From NCBI GenBank assembly GCA_936450465.1, contig OW388305.1, positions 56,968,625-57,032,624 of the forward strand: a DNA stretch of 64,000 bases, in the 5' to 3' direction. The DNA comes from Gibbula magus (lineage: Eukaryota > Mollusca > Gastropoda > Trochida > Trochidae). A program made the position numbers and the translations under genes. Every line of letters starts with the position of its first letter. Within the stretch, counting starts at the first letter, position 1. Below are positions 1-12,282 of the stretch, in pieces. The notes beneath the pieces are model-generated. The model ran no database searches and was not told where the DNA came from. It saw nothing but the letters and a program-made list of their open reading frames with translations.

Positions 1-50
1 TATAAGTGAGATACTCTTGAAAGCGGCATTAAACCAAAACTCACCTCACC
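1..50 (+). repeat. 3' tail of a tRNA-derived SINE (window-truncated)
   Basis: The tail contains ATACTCTTGAAAGCGGC, then a TTAAAC run and ACTCACCTCACC. It matches the 3' ends of the fuller SINE copies at 5525-5799 and 19383-19677. The tRNA-like head would lie before the window. Confidence 0.75.
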
Positions 51-139
51 CAGATCTTAAGATGGGATAGCTCTCCGGGCTATCCCAACTGTGGATACAT
101 CTCTATCTCAATTTGGGATATCCCATCTTAAGATCATCT

Positions 140-445
140 TAAGAAAAAAATGAGTTTTATGAAAAAAATTATTTTGATGTAAAAACTGATTTTGATGAAA
201 AAGCGACTTTGATGAAAAAAGCGATTTTGATGAAAAAAACGAATTTGATGAAAAAATATGACTTTGGTGAGAAAACTGTTTTTGATGAAAAAACCGACTT
301 TGATGAAAAAAAGACCTTGATTAACAAACCGACTTTGATGAAAAAAATTAGTTTGATGAAAAAAACGGACTTTGATGAAAAAAAATACTTTGGGAAAAAA
401 ACCGACTTTGATGAAAAAAATAAGTTTGATGAAAAACTTAAGTTT
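140..445 (+). repeat. Left arm: degenerate ATGAAAAAA-n-GACTTTG array
   Basis: About 16 degenerate copies of an 18-21 bp unit, TTTGATGAAAAAA plus spacer. Open frames exist on both strands here (Lys/Phe-rich on one, Phe-rich on the other), but they only reflect the repeat composition and are not called as genes. Confidence 0.85.
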
Positions 446-446
446 T

Positions 447-988
447 AATAGTGTAATGTTAAAAGTAGGTGTTTTAACATCTAAAAACTTCATTTATGTT
501 AATAGTTTATGTATTTAAGAAAAATAATGCATTTAATAGTAATGCCATGCTAAACTGTGTGTTTCTGGGATCTATCCATAGTTGGGATAGCTAAACCTTA
601 GACTAAATGGTATCAAACTTAATATATTGTAATAGTGTAAAGTTAAAAGTATGTGTTTTAACATCTAAGCACTTCATTTATATACATAGATTATGTATTT
701 AAGAAAATAATGCATTTAATAGCATGTTCGTGCTGAACTGTATGTTTCTGGGATCTATCCATAGTTGGGATAGCTAAACTTTAGACTAGCCGGTATCAAA
801 CTTCATCTATTTTAATAGTGTAATGTTTAAAGTAGGTGTTTTAACATCTAAACCCTTCATTTATGTTAATATTTTATGTATTTAATAAAAAATAATGTCT
901 TTAATAGCATTTCCATGCTAAACTGTTTGTTTCTGGGATCTATCCATAGTTGGGATAGCTAAACTCTAGACTAGCCGGTATCAAACTT
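447..988 (+). repeat. Three tandem 183-184 bp units inside the foldback element
   Basis: Units begin with AATAGTGTAA at 447, 631 and 814 and end with GGTATCAAACTT. Each contains GGATCTATCCATAGTTGGGA, which resembles the terminal ATTTATCCACAGTTGGGA. The element therefore seems to carry internal echoes of its own terminus. Confidence 0.85.
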
Positions 989-1705
989 GAGGGTAGGGAC
1001 CTTTTCCGGTCTCTATCTCCAAAACCGTTCAATATTTTTTCACCAAACTTTGTATTTGCTTAGACCTAGTGATAGAGTGGTGCCTTTTGCTATTTTGGCT
1101 ATTCTGATTTTTTTGATTTTTTTACTTTTTTCCATGGCAACAATTTCAATTTAGTGCATATTGGGGGTAGGGACGTTTTCCTGCCTCTATTTCAAAATCT
1201 ATCAAGTATTTCTTTACGAAACTTGGTATGTGGTTAGACCTAGTGGTGGAGTGGTGCCTTTTGTTATTTTGGTTATTCTGATTTTTTTGGATTTTTTCTG
1301 GTTTCCATGGAAACAATTTGAACTTAGTGCATATTGGGGATAGGGACCTTTTCATGCCTCTATCTCCAAAACCGTTCAATATTTGTTCACCAAACTTTGT
1401 ATTTGCTTAGGCCTAGTGATAGAGTGGTGCCTTTTGCTACTTTGGCTATTCTGAATTTTTTATTTCTCGTTTTCCATGGACACAATTTCAACTTAGTGCA
1501 AATTGGGGGCAGGGACCTGCCTGATTAATTACCATCTATTTTCTTTTTTTTATGTGCAGTTGATTTATGCTAAAAGAGTAACCTTTTTCGATTAAAGTAA
1601 AGTTTTTCTTCCTCTGGCATTGTTAAGTAAGGGTAAGATGATTAGTTTTGATTGAAAATTCGAGCGGGGGACATCACAGTGCATCACATGCATATATTTC
1701 TAGTT
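989..1705 (-). mobile_element. Reversed pearl/DINE-1-like element (P4), 3' truncated
   Basis: Three core units of about 174 bp (starting near 989, 1163 and 1337) are followed at 1650-1705 by a reversed 5' end containing GAGCGGGGGACATCACAGTG. The same core (GGCACCACTCCACCACTAGG in the other orientation) and the same 5' end occur at 41677-42350. The ACGG microsatellite and 3' hairpin are absent, so this copy is truncated where it meets the 184-bp array. Confidence 0.75.
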
Positions 1706-1844
1706 ATGAAATATTTTATATGTTTTGCCCATTTTTTTAATGATCCTTTATACCATCATTGTATTTCGAATTCGGTTTATTTTGCAACAATCATTTGTGT
1801 ATTCTAAGTCTTTTTATTTATTATCAAATTCAATTGTCAATGGA

Positions 1845-2530
1845 TTCATCAAAAGTAATTTGTTCATCAAAGTGGGGTTTTTTTTCATCAAAGTCGCTTT
1901 TATCATCAAAGTCGTTTTTTTTCATCAAAGCATTTTTTCCCATCAAAGTCAGATCTTTATCAAAGTCGTTTTGTCATTTAAGTAATGTTTTCCATCAAAT
2001 GTATTCTTTTCACAAAAATTTTTTTTAATCCAAATTTGTTTTTTCCATCAAATTCAATGGATTCATCAAAAGTCATTTTTTTAATCAAGGTCATTTTTTT
2101 GATCAAATTTAAGTCGCTTTTTGTCATCAAAGTCAGTTTTTTCATCAAAGTCAATTTGTCATTAAAGACAGTTTATTCATTAAAGTAATTTTTTTCATCA
2201 AAATCATGTTTTTCTTTCAAAATCATTTGTTTACATCAAAATAAGTTTTTTACATCAAAATAAGTTTTTTTACATCAAAATAATTTTTTTCATCAAACTA
2301 ATTTTTTTCATCAAACTAATTTTTTTCATCAAGGTCTTTTTTTTCATCAAAGTCGTTTTTTTTACATCAAATACAGTTTTCGCATCAAGGTCAGTTTTTT
2401 CATCAAATTCGTTTTTTCATCAAAGTCGGTTTTTTCACTAAAAACAGTTTTCTCACCAAAGTTATTTTGTTCAGCAAAAACAGTTTTCTCACCAAAATCA
2501 GTTTTTACATCAAATATGTTTTTCTTAAAA
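1845..2530 (-). repeat. Right arm: TTTTTTCATCAAAGTC array
   Basis: More than 30 degenerate copies of TTTTTTCATCAAA with short spacers, the reverse complement of the left arm. Poly-T runs open long frames in several phases; these are not considered coding. Confidence 0.85.
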
Positions 2531-2627
2531 CTCATTTTTTTCTAAAAAGTTCTGGTTTCCCATCTTAAGATGAGATAGTGATTTATCCACAGTTGGGATA
2601 GCCCGGAGAGCTATCCCATCTTAAGAT

Positions 2628-3397
2628 GGGATAGATCCGTACTTGGGATACAACATTTCATGACACTGTTTATGTGTTTAACATATACTTAATCAGGTAT
2701 TAAACACATGAATGGAACAATTTGCGATTTATTGTGTACAGTTTCAAATGAACTCTATTACCGATCATTAAGAAAGATTTCGGCATACAGGTGTGACTAT
2801 TACGATTGAATTTCAGTTTTAACTGAAAGATTAACTGCTTTGGAAATGAAAAATGAGATTTTGCCACTTTGAATTGATATTTTAAATGTAAAAAAATAAC
2901 TTTATCGTCAAGTATTCAATCCAATTTCAGCAGATAGCTGCTGCCGGATATTGTAATGATTAACAACTCCTACTCCGGCTGCTATATTATTTTCGTTCAA
3001 AATGATCTGTTACGATTTTACTGCCTGACACTTAGGATATTGTCCTGGTTTTATTGTTGTTCAGATGGACAGTTATGTAGCAAGGCTTTGACGATAAAAT
3101 GGATTTCTTGTTAATGGATGAAAATGAGCGGAAATGCATTGGGAGTTTTATTATAGTCAGGAAGCTGAAAGTAGCTATGAATGTACGAACGTCTGCAACG
3201 CATTGTCCCTTATCAAGAGTATCTTCGTAAGCTGCGCATGTGTGGTCCCACCATCATTTCAGGCAAACAATTAACTTATATCCTTTTATATATCTTATGC
3301 TTGAAAAACTTAATACAGTCAACTGTTCAGAAGAAAATATATTGTAGGATCAATCAATTTTAGTGTCTTTGTGAATGATATAGCTGATTCGTGGTCG
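2628..3397. other. Unique AT-rich DNA, no gene seen
   Basis: No convincing exon, repeat or RNA gene was seen. Open frames are under about 65 codons with no recognisable product. Confidence 0.5.
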
Positions 3398-3759
3398 TTG
3401 AAGGGGCAGTAGCACGTTTTTTCTCTGAAATAAGTCGATGAAATGTATTTGAAAAATAATGTCACCAATATTAAAACACTCTTCTCTCGTCGGAAAATCA
3501 AGTTGAAAATGAGTGTACATGGTTCCGTAAAGCCATTGGAATCGCTTTTGTCATTCGAATTAATAAAATGTGATCACAATAAAATGGCCGCCATGCAATG
3601 TTTACTTTATAAGCAACACCATTATTACCACTACGAATAATTGGTTTGTGTAATGAGATGTTTTACCCTCTTAAGTAAATATAAATGACATAAATTATCA
3701 TTATCAATAGGAATTTTGAAAAAATAAAATTTGCAAAAAACGTGCTACTGCCCCTTTAA
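3398..3759 (+). mobile_element. M1 MITE copy A, about 360 bp
   Basis: Terminal inverted repeats are GGGGCAGTAGCACGTTTTTT and its reverse complement, flanked by TTAA-like ends. The element holds no ORF of its own. An internal block AAAATGGCCGCCATGCAAT is shared by all copies. The TTAA flanks suggest mobilisation by a piggyBac-type transposase, which is an inference. Confidence 0.85.
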
Positions 3760-4337
3760 AGCTGCACCATGTATTAAATTGTGCTGAACGATGGAAGTCA
3801 TAATATCAGAGTGGTATTCCCAAGATTCGGTATGGTGTCAACAACTGGTCTTCGTATAATGAGTATAGAATAAAACAGTTAATCAATGAAAGAGTACATT
3901 TCTCGTAATTCCTCCTTCCTCGTTTTATAAATAAAACAGACAATGCACCACCTTTCATTGTAGCCATTTACAAGGAAACTCATTAAAGCACGATAGCCAT
4001 CAATAAAACTCATCAATAAACAAATAGGAGATCCTGAATGGATGGCAGTAGACAAGAAAAGATCATTCGAAAGTAATATCAACATTTTGAGTAAATAGCA
4101 CTCTCGATTTGAGTCAGGTGTCGGTAAAACAGAATTGAACACGTTATTCATATGACGACAAGTCCAACAATTCCTGGAAGCAAACCATTACACTTGCAAC
4201 AGGATAATTGAATCTATAAACGAGATTGCATTGTGCAGTATGCCCAGTCACTATCCTGATCGTTATTGCTTATATTAGATGACCTGACAATACCTAGTGC
4301 TTTGATAATACTTGAATTCATAACGCGTGATAGTCCC
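3760..4337. other. Unique DNA, no gene seen
   Basis: The longest frame (3879-4151, minus, 90 codons) has no recognisable domain and no flanking splice-site context, and it is not called. Confidence 0.4.
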
Positions 4338-4473
4338 GAGGCTACGGTAGTAGCGGTGGGCGATGCTACGGTAGTAGTGGTGGGCCATGCTACGATAGCA
4401 GTGGTGCGCGATGCTACGGTAGTAATGGTGGCGATGCTACGGTAGTAATGGTGGCGATGCTACGGCAGTAGTG
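4338..4473 (+). repeat. Minisatellite, about 24-bp unit x 6
   Basis: Repeats of GATGCTACGGTAGTAGTGG with small substitutions and 1-2 bp length changes. It is GC-richer than its surroundings. Confidence 0.85.
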
Positions 4474-5524
4474 GTACTCTGATTATTCAGTGATAGAAAG
4501 AGTTTTGCAATCATTGAAATGATATAAACACATTTCTCAACCGTTTAAAATAGGATGGACCACTTATGTGTATATCGTGTTTCAGTTGCATCAATGGTGC
4601 TCAAAGTATAGTTATCACTTAAGCATTAACAAAATACCCATTACGAATAGTATAACAGAAGCCTATGTCAGTTGGCACGTTTGTGATGGTGATTGCTATA
4701 AAACAAAACCTTTCATTCATAACTGCAACGTCGACATTCTGCAGGCCTGAAGACGAATCGATTATCATATATCTCGATGTTTGATAACTATGTAAAGATC
4801 TATGGCCAATACAGATTTGATGGATGCACATGAAATAAGATATAAGGGATGAAGACGTTTAGTTTGTGTTCAGAAAACAATAAACACAATAGAGAGAGCT
4901 AGAAAGCGTTATTATATGAGCAGACATTCAGGAATTCATTCCTCCAACCGCTGCATTGAATATATATATCATCTTGTAAATTGTTTTCTCGGTAATTTTT
5001 CCTATCAAATGATGTTTTCATGTTTTTATGAATAATGATACATATTTTGAATGAATGATGGAACAATCGGAATAAAATGGCTCTTGCATTACAATTTATA
5101 ATACGAATGAGTAAAATAATCCAACTTTTTATTGTAACCCTGTTATTTTCTGCTTTAAATACAAATCCATTGTAATCCACTAAATCGACTCTGAATATCA
5201 CGAAATATCTCTTTGTTTTCAAATGTACTCTGAACCGTTCACAGAGATCATAGAACTTGATATTTCGAACTCATGGCAAGGTTTGGTCGTTAAGTCAAAT
5301 TCTAAACTTTAATTCCACTAACAAATTAATCTGAGAAGGAAATCAGGTTTTTATTATACATTGTTGTGTTTTCTTTTTCCCGTCTTCATGTAACGACTAC
5401 TGAATATATAACACATTAACCTAACAACAGTCAACAGTATCTAAAATTATTTTGCTTGCAGGGTTACTATTTGCAATCGCAAATTTATCAATGATATTAT
5501 GACATCAATTATTCAACAGATGCA
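4474..5524. other. Unique DNA, no gene seen
   Basis: AT-rich. Short overlapping frames on both strands have no recognisable product. Confidence 0.45.
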
Positions 5525-5799
5525 GGGGCCGGGATAGCGCAGTGATTAGCGTGTTCGGCTTCCGATCAAGAGGTCCGGGGTTCGAATCCCTCCAGGGGCA
5601 CGGCAACTTTGTCTGCAGTAGAGAACTGTTCTACACGCAGTAAGGTTTGAGTGCAGTGCAGTACCACCCATGGTTCGCTAGTTCCAGTCGTAGTTCGCAG
5701 GTTTCACCGCAATGCATAGCCACGTGGCGTTGCGGGCTTTCTCCCTGCCATAATACTAGCTAAAAGCGGCGTTAAACCCCATCTCACCTCACCTCATCA
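5525..5799 (+). mobile_element. tRNA-derived SINE, near full length
   Basis: The tRNA-like head carries an A-box-like TAGCGCAGTGATTAGCG and a perfect B box GGTTCGAATCC, which together form an RNA polymerase III promoter. The head is followed by a conserved body (GGCAACTTTGTCTGCAG, AGAACTGTTCTACACGCAG) and a tail ending GCGGCGTTAAAC then TCTCACCTCACCTCA. The second copy at 19383 shares all parts. It has no poly-A tail; the CTCACC repeat forms the 3' end. The parent tRNA was not identified. Confidence 0.85.
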
Positions 5800-7047
5800 G
5801 ATGCACTGTGGACTTTCCAGGGACAATTGACAAAAACAAGCTCAATATGCATTATGGACAGTAATTGCAGTCAGCAATGACTGAAAGACTAGTGTCAGTA
5901 GGGCAGTTAACAGTGTGACCAAAAACGATTATGACGTCACGCTCCCATTATGACATTACAGCATTTACAGCAGGTATTACACATGTGTGTAACCAACTCA
6001 TTGTTATCTAATGAGTTATCTCACTACAATTGAGTAAAAAAGAGATATTGGTCAAGTTACCCACGTTTTCCAACTTCAGCACACATGGTTATTGCTGGGT
6101 GTGAAGTGTCTTCTTGATATTGTAAGGCGTTTAATATATTTTGAAAGAGGTCTAGTCGGTGTCATGTGCAATTGACAGCTTAATATAACCAACAACTTGA
6201 ACTTTGAGACCTTTGGGTCAATTTATTTGCAAGACAGCATGGTATTGGCAGCTAGATGTGGTGAAATGTGTTTCTGAATGATTTTGATCTTTCTGTATGA
6301 GTTACTTATCCTATATTCAATGAATTACTACCACACCAATCCATAGATCCTCAAAGTACAACAATTGGGCTAGGTCAGTACTCTCAATAAACTTCCGTGA
6401 TTAACGTCTCACAAATATTGATTGCCACTTGTCATGGGTCACTGTTATTGTGAAGCCGTTAATACAGTTTGGACGAACTTCTGCTCAATGCCACGTGCAA
6501 ATGACAGCTTATGAAAGCAATCATGGATCAACCTCAAGCAAAACCATGTTGTTCGATGTACTATGTGTCTATTATAAGCTTGATTTTCACAATGATTAAA
6601 TGTTTCTAAATTAATCTGATATGTGTACTTTTGATTCAATTATTTTTTCCTTGTGATTGTCAAATTATGAATTGCTTACATTTTGTTAATATTATGTTAT
6701 ATATGCCTCTTGACAAACATGACATGACGTTTTTGCGTCTGAATGATTGTCAAAAGAAGATTCTATTAATGACGCTGCCCCTGGTCAGTTACAAAAGGAG
6801 GATTAATCTAGTTTTTCAGTTCGATATTGGATTTACAAGGTTACATGGTTTCCTAAATTTGTGAATTCGAAATCAAAATCCCATTATTATTATTATTTTT
6901 TTTTTTTTAAATCAAACTATAATTAAGGTGGAGCCTCGAAAGTTAGGATACACGCTGTCACATCTAAGTATGGCCTAGAGGAATAGACAAGCGCATTTGG
7001 TAACTGGTCAACACCGTGTCCTATGGTTCAGTTAATTGGGGATACTT
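5800..7047. other. Unique DNA with a faint internal duplication
   Basis: No gene seen. Two stretches near 6120-6190 and 6450-6520 share an order of short matches (GTGCAAATGACAGCTTA against GTGCAATTGACAGCTTA), suggesting an old tandem duplication about 325 bp apart. A TGACGTCA site lies at 5932. Confidence 0.4.
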
Positions 7048-7407
7048 TTAAAGGGGAAGTAGCACGTTTTTGGGAAATTTTATTTTTTTAAATTTCCCAT
7101 TTATAATGATAGTTTATGTCATTTATAAACACTTTAGAGGGTTAAAAATCTTATTACACAAACCAATTATTCATAGTGGTAATAACGGTGTTGCGTAAAA
7201 AGCAAAAATTGCATGGCAGCCATTTTATTGTGAACACATTTTATTATTTCGAAGGACAAAAACGATTCCCATGACTTTACGAAACCATGTACACTCAATT
7301 TTAACTTGACTTGATTGAGGGAAGGGTGTTTTACTATTGGTGACATTATCTTTCAAATTCATTTCATTGACTTATTTGAGCGAAAAAACGTGCTATTGCC
7401 CCTTAAA
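7048..7407 (-). mobile_element. M1 MITE copy B
   Basis: Same family as 3398-3759 in the opposite orientation. Termini are AAAGGGGAAGTAGCACG and CGTGCTATTGCCCCTTAAA, one mismatch each from the consensus. The central block reads GCATGGCAGCCATTTTATTG. Confidence 0.85.
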
Positions 7408-8759
7408 GCATCATGCTCCATATGAAAACGGAATTGTTATGTGGACCAAATCATTCTTCCCTGCCCCTGGTCGTCCTTATTAGTTCCAATGAAAATTGGT
7501 GATCTAACAAATACAAGGACTCACTTTGGCAAATGCTATTTTACAATTTTCTTTCATCGGTTGAATTTTTTCTGATGGTTTACAGGCCGAAGATGTCCAA
7601 GATTTTAACAAATATTTCCAAATATGTATCTTATATTTATTTTTTACAACAATGATAACCTTCTGTAATAGAGAAAAGTTAGAAGATGTGAGTGGCAACA
7701 TTTATGTACATTTTGTCTGGCAAATTACAACAAGTGAATGGTTTCCTTGTTTAGCCTTCTTCCGGTCAGAGACTTTATTATTTGTGTACGAGGTTTGATC
7801 CTTGACATTTATGGTTCTTGCACCCATGTGCGTGAAGCAGGACTATAAATAGAATATGCATGAATAACCTGAAATGAGCATCAACAGTGAACAAGAGGAG
7901 TATTTGAAGGAAAATGAATAATGGCTTGGCAATATCTAGTCGGAACACTGTATTTTACACTTGTATTACAAATCCCAATTGTAGACAATTATCATGCATT
8001 TTTAATCTCCCCGATTAAGTTCCTTACCATTGTTTTGTTTGCTACATAAATGTATCCCATTTTGTTCTTTCCTTACATTCCACCTCATGAAGGAGTGAGT
8101 ATGTACTCCGAAATGTTGTGTATTTTCACAATAAAGAAGTTGTTATTGAGGTATTAATATGTATAATTAGAAGCTGTTAACATGAACAATATTAATTGAC
8201 ATTCCTGATAATTATGTTGTTCTTTAATTTGAACAGAATTATTTGGATGATATAATAATATAAGAACTGATAAGTACATCCGATCAAATAATTGCACAAA
8301 AATGTCTTAAATCCAAAGGTGATCCGAAGATATAAGTATCTGGTGCTGGACGAATTCTTTTGTCAAACACTTGTTGTCAGTTTTGTAAAATTGAAATAAG
8401 ACCAACAAACCTTACAATTCATATTATAACAACTATAAATCAGTCATATAACGAATAACCTTGTTTAAATACGATATTTTAAAAATAGGTAATTTTACAG
8501 AAATAATATACGATTGTGCGATACAATTATCCCGTCCAGCATCACAGAAATCATAAACACGATACATTGCAATTCTTCGGTTAAGTCTAGTATAAGCCAC
8601 ATTCATTCAGTGAATATGTACGGAGATGTATAGTTGACAAGACCCAATCCTGCAGTACATGTATTTAGGAGACGCACTTGATTAGTCTCCGCTTCATGGG
8701 TAGCAGTGTACAGGGTGGTAGAGTCGTAAATTGCATTTTTGTTATTATTGCATGATTAT
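7408..8759. other. Unique AT-rich DNA, no gene seen
   Basis: No supported exon or repeat was found. Confidence 0.45.
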
Positions 8760-9300
8760 AAACTGAACGCCAAAAGAAATGTTACACCTCTTACAATTTG
8801 AAAGGTTACGTGTTCAGAGAGATTTGCTTTGTTGTGTTGTAACACTCCATCAGTGTTTTGTGCTAAAATAGCAGAACTTTAATGGTAAATATGTTATCGC
8901 CAGTTCTTCATGGCGAGGTCAATTGTCCTATTTCCGATCATGCACAAAATCATAGAATAATCATTAGTTTAATGACAGATTTATGTGATCAGTATCTGGT
9001 ATGTCCGCCGTTGGCATTCAAACATGCCTGAACTCTTCGTCTCACAGAAACGTCAGTCGTCTGATGAAAGCAGATGGTATCTGCCTCCATTCGGCCATCA
9101 CTGCAGCAATAAATTGTTCACGTGTGTGGGGTTGATGTCGACGTCGACGGATCCTTCGATCGATGTAATCCCAGAGGTGCTCAATGGGATTCATACCGGG
9201 CGATCTGGCAGTTTATTAACCATGTTAGCTCAATGACTGCGATGTTTCTCTCGTTTAAAAAGTATTTAGGTCCATTGATGTTTTGAGATAACATAGAGTC
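8760..9300 (-). pseudogene. Tc1/mariner-type transposase remnant (C-terminal part)
   Basis: The minus strand translates to SPGMNPIEHLWDYIDRRIRR, followed by an Arg-rich linker and a TREQFIAAVMAEWRQIP block. The D/E and NPIEHLWD region is the signature of the Tc1 DDE domain C-terminus. After FIRRLT the frame shifts, and VRRRVQACLNANGGHTR, the usual C-terminal end of the family, continues in another frame. Upstream, at about 9215-9290, KYFLNERNIAVIE fits the segment before the last catalytic region, again in a different frame. The N-terminal DNA-binding part and the first catalytic Asp were not found. At 8770 CGCCAAAAGAAATGTTACAC may be one element terminus. The copy is dead, with at least two frameshifts. 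Confidence 0.75.
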
Positions 9301-9718
9301 ACCTGGCCAGTTGGACCAATGAGAAGCCTTGTAGGATCAACTTTGGAAGTAGTGAGGGTCTGTATGTTATCAACCAAATATCACATCAGGTCACACCAAT
9401 TTGAATTCAGGACGTACATCGCTGTTACTTGTTTCAGGATTTGATTAAACGTAACAGAAAATTATTAAAATAGTACATGTCGTCTGATTATGATTACCAC
9501 AGTTGCAATTATGGCTTTGTTTTCTGAGTTTTCATTTTTGCACCCTCATAATTCTGAAAACTCAAAACCAAAGTAACATTAATTCTAACATATGTGTAGT
9601 TTTCTTCATGAAACACATCTTGTGTAGGATGTCGACTATAGATTATTATTTTCCCGCATGTAGCCCCATTATTAGATGTGTGTGCAGTTTTAATTTCTTC
9701 AAAATATAAATTGAATTC

Positions 9719-10052
9719 AAATAAGTCGATGAAACGTATTTGAAAAATAATGTCACCAATAGAAGAACACCCTTCTCTCTTCGGAAAATCAAGTTAAAGA
9801 TGAGTGTACATGGCCCAGTAAAGCTATGAGGATCGTTTTTGTCATTTGAAATAATAAAAAAATTTCACAATAAAATGGCCGCCATGCGATTTTTGCTTTA
9901 TATACGTAACACCGTTATTACCACTACGGATACTTGGTTTATGTAATAGGATGTTTTACCCTCTAAAGTAAATTTAAATGGCACAAACTATCATTATAAA
10001 TAGGAAATTTGAAGAAATAAAGTTTGCAAATAACGTGCTACTGCCCCTTTAA
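9719..10052 (+). mobile_element. M1 MITE copy C, 5' truncated
   Basis: Matches the M1 family from AAATAAGTCGATGAAACG to the terminal CGTGCTACTGCCCCTTTAA. The left inverted repeat is missing. Confidence 0.8.
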
Positions 10053-12029
10053 GTTGTAAATATGCATTGCTTGTTCCAAAGCCAACAAGGACATGCATGG
10101 CAATACATACACTTCTACCATACTTATTTTACCACTAACGTTCAATATAAGATCGTCGAATTTGAATTTAATTTGGAAAGGAACTGTTAACACGATATTG
10201 GTTGTGAAGTAAAGGTCATCGTTGTTTGTAAGTACAATTAGAGTTCAGATTGGATTTCTCTCTTCAAAGGTTCTGCGATGGTACTTCTAAAAATGACTCC
10301 ATGTAGATATAGCGCCTAATGATGTCACACCCATATTGTACTGGACTAACATTCATTAGATCGAAAGTGTGCTGAATAACGATGATGATAGTACATTTTT
10401 ACGTTTAATATACACAACAAGAAAAACATACTCGATGTTTATTAATTTTGTAACTTCACTCATAAGAAATATAAACATTCTAAACGAAATTCCCTATTTC
10501 TAAATAGTAGCATGAATGTTTACATGTAGAATTAATCTCTCGCTCACCATGGATCAACATTATATATTATGTTCAATATTGTTATGATACTGAAACAATT
10601 GTGGGCAGACATAATGAGCATACCACGCAGTAACTGTCAGTTGGCCATTGTTTCTCATCACACTTCAGTGAATCCTGTCAATGTTAGACAGGATTTTATT
10701 TCGATCACTGGAGTCAAATAAGTATCACGCGACTACTGCCACTGAAACAGAGGAGAACATGAATAAATATAACGTTACTAAAAATGTGACACAATTGAAT
10801 GTCCTCTCATTGTAATATTGTAACCATATGTACACGTATGTATAACTTTAAGATCATAATAATAGAACATGTGTATAGCGCATATATCCATGCGAAGAGT
10901 CCATGCTCAAAGCGCTTACAGAGATAGTGGAAGACATTTTGAGATAAAAACTGAAAGAAATGAAGATGAAGAGGATAAAACATAAAGCAACACTCCGGGG
11001 TGGTTTTGCCAATATACATCGTGTAAGTGAGTGAGGATTTATGTGATTAATTTGTCGAGACAAATTGTACGAAATTGTCTCTGTCCGTCTGTCTGACATT
11101 GGTTTCACCTTCAGTTAACATGTCACTAGCTTCCGAAATATCTCTGTATCATTTCCCAGGTACTTATGAACGTAAACAATATTATAATGAACTAGACGTG
11201 TCACATTCATGTCAACAGGAATCAAGATTTAAACACAAATCCAATTCAATTTTCCCCCATATATTAAAAACCAATTATAGCGAGGAAAAGTTTGATCCCC
11301 TAGGTGAAAGGAACCTCTGTCGGGTACAACATGCACAAAACAAATGTTCGGTGTACAGTGTATTGAGGACAATAAATAGTTATAAAACAAAAACGTTGGC
11401 TATTCATTTGAGGTTGTATGGTATTATATGTATATGTAACTCAGTAGGTGGGTACACGACCTATTGCCAATATATGTGAGACTTGAATGCCTATGGTGCT
11501 TTTCTATCAGTGGAATTATTGGTCTGACTGAAACTCCATGTCGAAGAGGAAATATCAGGGCTTGGGGCGACTTATAACGTTTGTATATTAATTTTCTTTA
11601 TTACACGCCCGTGGAACATCTTTCTGTGTAATATTCATAGGGAAATATTAGATTACTGTCATACCGCTGCAAGTATGGCGTGACAACAGTGTTAGGTTGT
11701 GCCACAATGGTCCTACCGCTATTTGTATGGTACATTACTTGCGGAAATCTTAGTTTCAGCAGACTGTCGGCAGGTTCGCTTGATGTTAAGCAGAGTACTT
11801 AACTCAATATAATACGATTTTATTCAAACTCGTGAACGGTTTTGCTCAATTGGAACCAAATCATTTATTTGTTTAATAAAAAAGGGGATTGCCATCAACT
11901 GTGTTTCTTATTATACCGCACGTGTGAAGGGACCTGTGATACATCAGACAGACTGATCATGCCATGAAGTTCAAAACAGTGTCGTTTCTCTTCATAATCC
12001 AACGAATCCCGGCAATGTTCCATATGCGA

Positions 12030-12032
<3 letters not shown>
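10053..12032. other. Unique DNA, no gene seen
   Basis: A 134-codon plus-strand frame (11075-11479) has no recognisable domain. Its 3' part, GTGTACAGTGTATTGAGG then ACAATAAA, resembles the 3' end of the SINE at 34672-34931, so it may be a SINE relic rather than a gene. Confidence 0.35.

Positions 12033-12064
<32 letters not shown>
12033..12064 (+). repeat. (CA)n microsatellite, 16 repeats
   Basis: Uninterrupted CA dinucleotides followed by TTGATGTTAAAGGTGGCAA. The same junction occurs inverted beside the CA tract at 24214-24253. Confidence 0.95.
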
Positions 12065-12068
<4 letters not shown>

Positions 12069-12282
12069 TGTTAAAGGTGGCAAACGGGGACACTAAAAAA
12101 ACACATGTAACCGGGGACATTTTTTCTAGCTGCTCTACAGCTGTACTACTTGCATGGCTTACATGCCTTGTCATGTATGTTAGTTCTCAACATTGACTGG
12201 CTCTACATGATACATTTGAACGAGTATGAACTTTCATGTAGGAACCGGGGACACACACCGATTGTGCGTGTGTGCTTTTCTG
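12065..12282 (+). repeat. GGGGACA-motif repeat, proximal part
   Basis: Contains GGCAAACGGGGACAC, TAACCGGGGACAT and GAACCGGGGACACACACC. These are scattered copies of the AAC(C)GGGGACA motif that also marks 12283-13060, 14870-14910, 16830-17290 and 23925-24290. Confidence 0.6.

Larger units (their letters stand above)
54..2627. mobile_element. Foldback-type non-autonomous DNA element, about 2.6 kb
   Basis: The two ends are inverted copies. ATCTTAAGATGGGATAGCTC at 54-73 is matched in reverse complement at 2608-2627, and the match continues inward for about 50 bp through GGGCTATCCCAACTGTGGAT. Inside the termini, both arms are arrays of a short unit: TTTGATGAAAAAA on the left and its reverse complement on the right. 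The arms differ in length, about 300 against 690 bp, as expected for repeat arrays that expand and contract. No transposase ORF is visible. Long inverted arms made of simple repeats define foldback elements. The transposase family that moved it is unknown and no target-site duplication could be fixed. Confidence 0.8.

Noticed and set aside
134..493. Phe-rich 119-codon frame (minus) and Lys-rich 79-codon frame (plus)
   Set aside because: Both are translations of the TTTGATGAAAAAA tandem array in a transposon arm; low complexity and open on both strands.
5525..5600. Functional tRNA gene
   Set aside because: The tRNA-like head is followed by the shared SINE body and tail and recurs at 19383 with the same extension, so it is a SINE.
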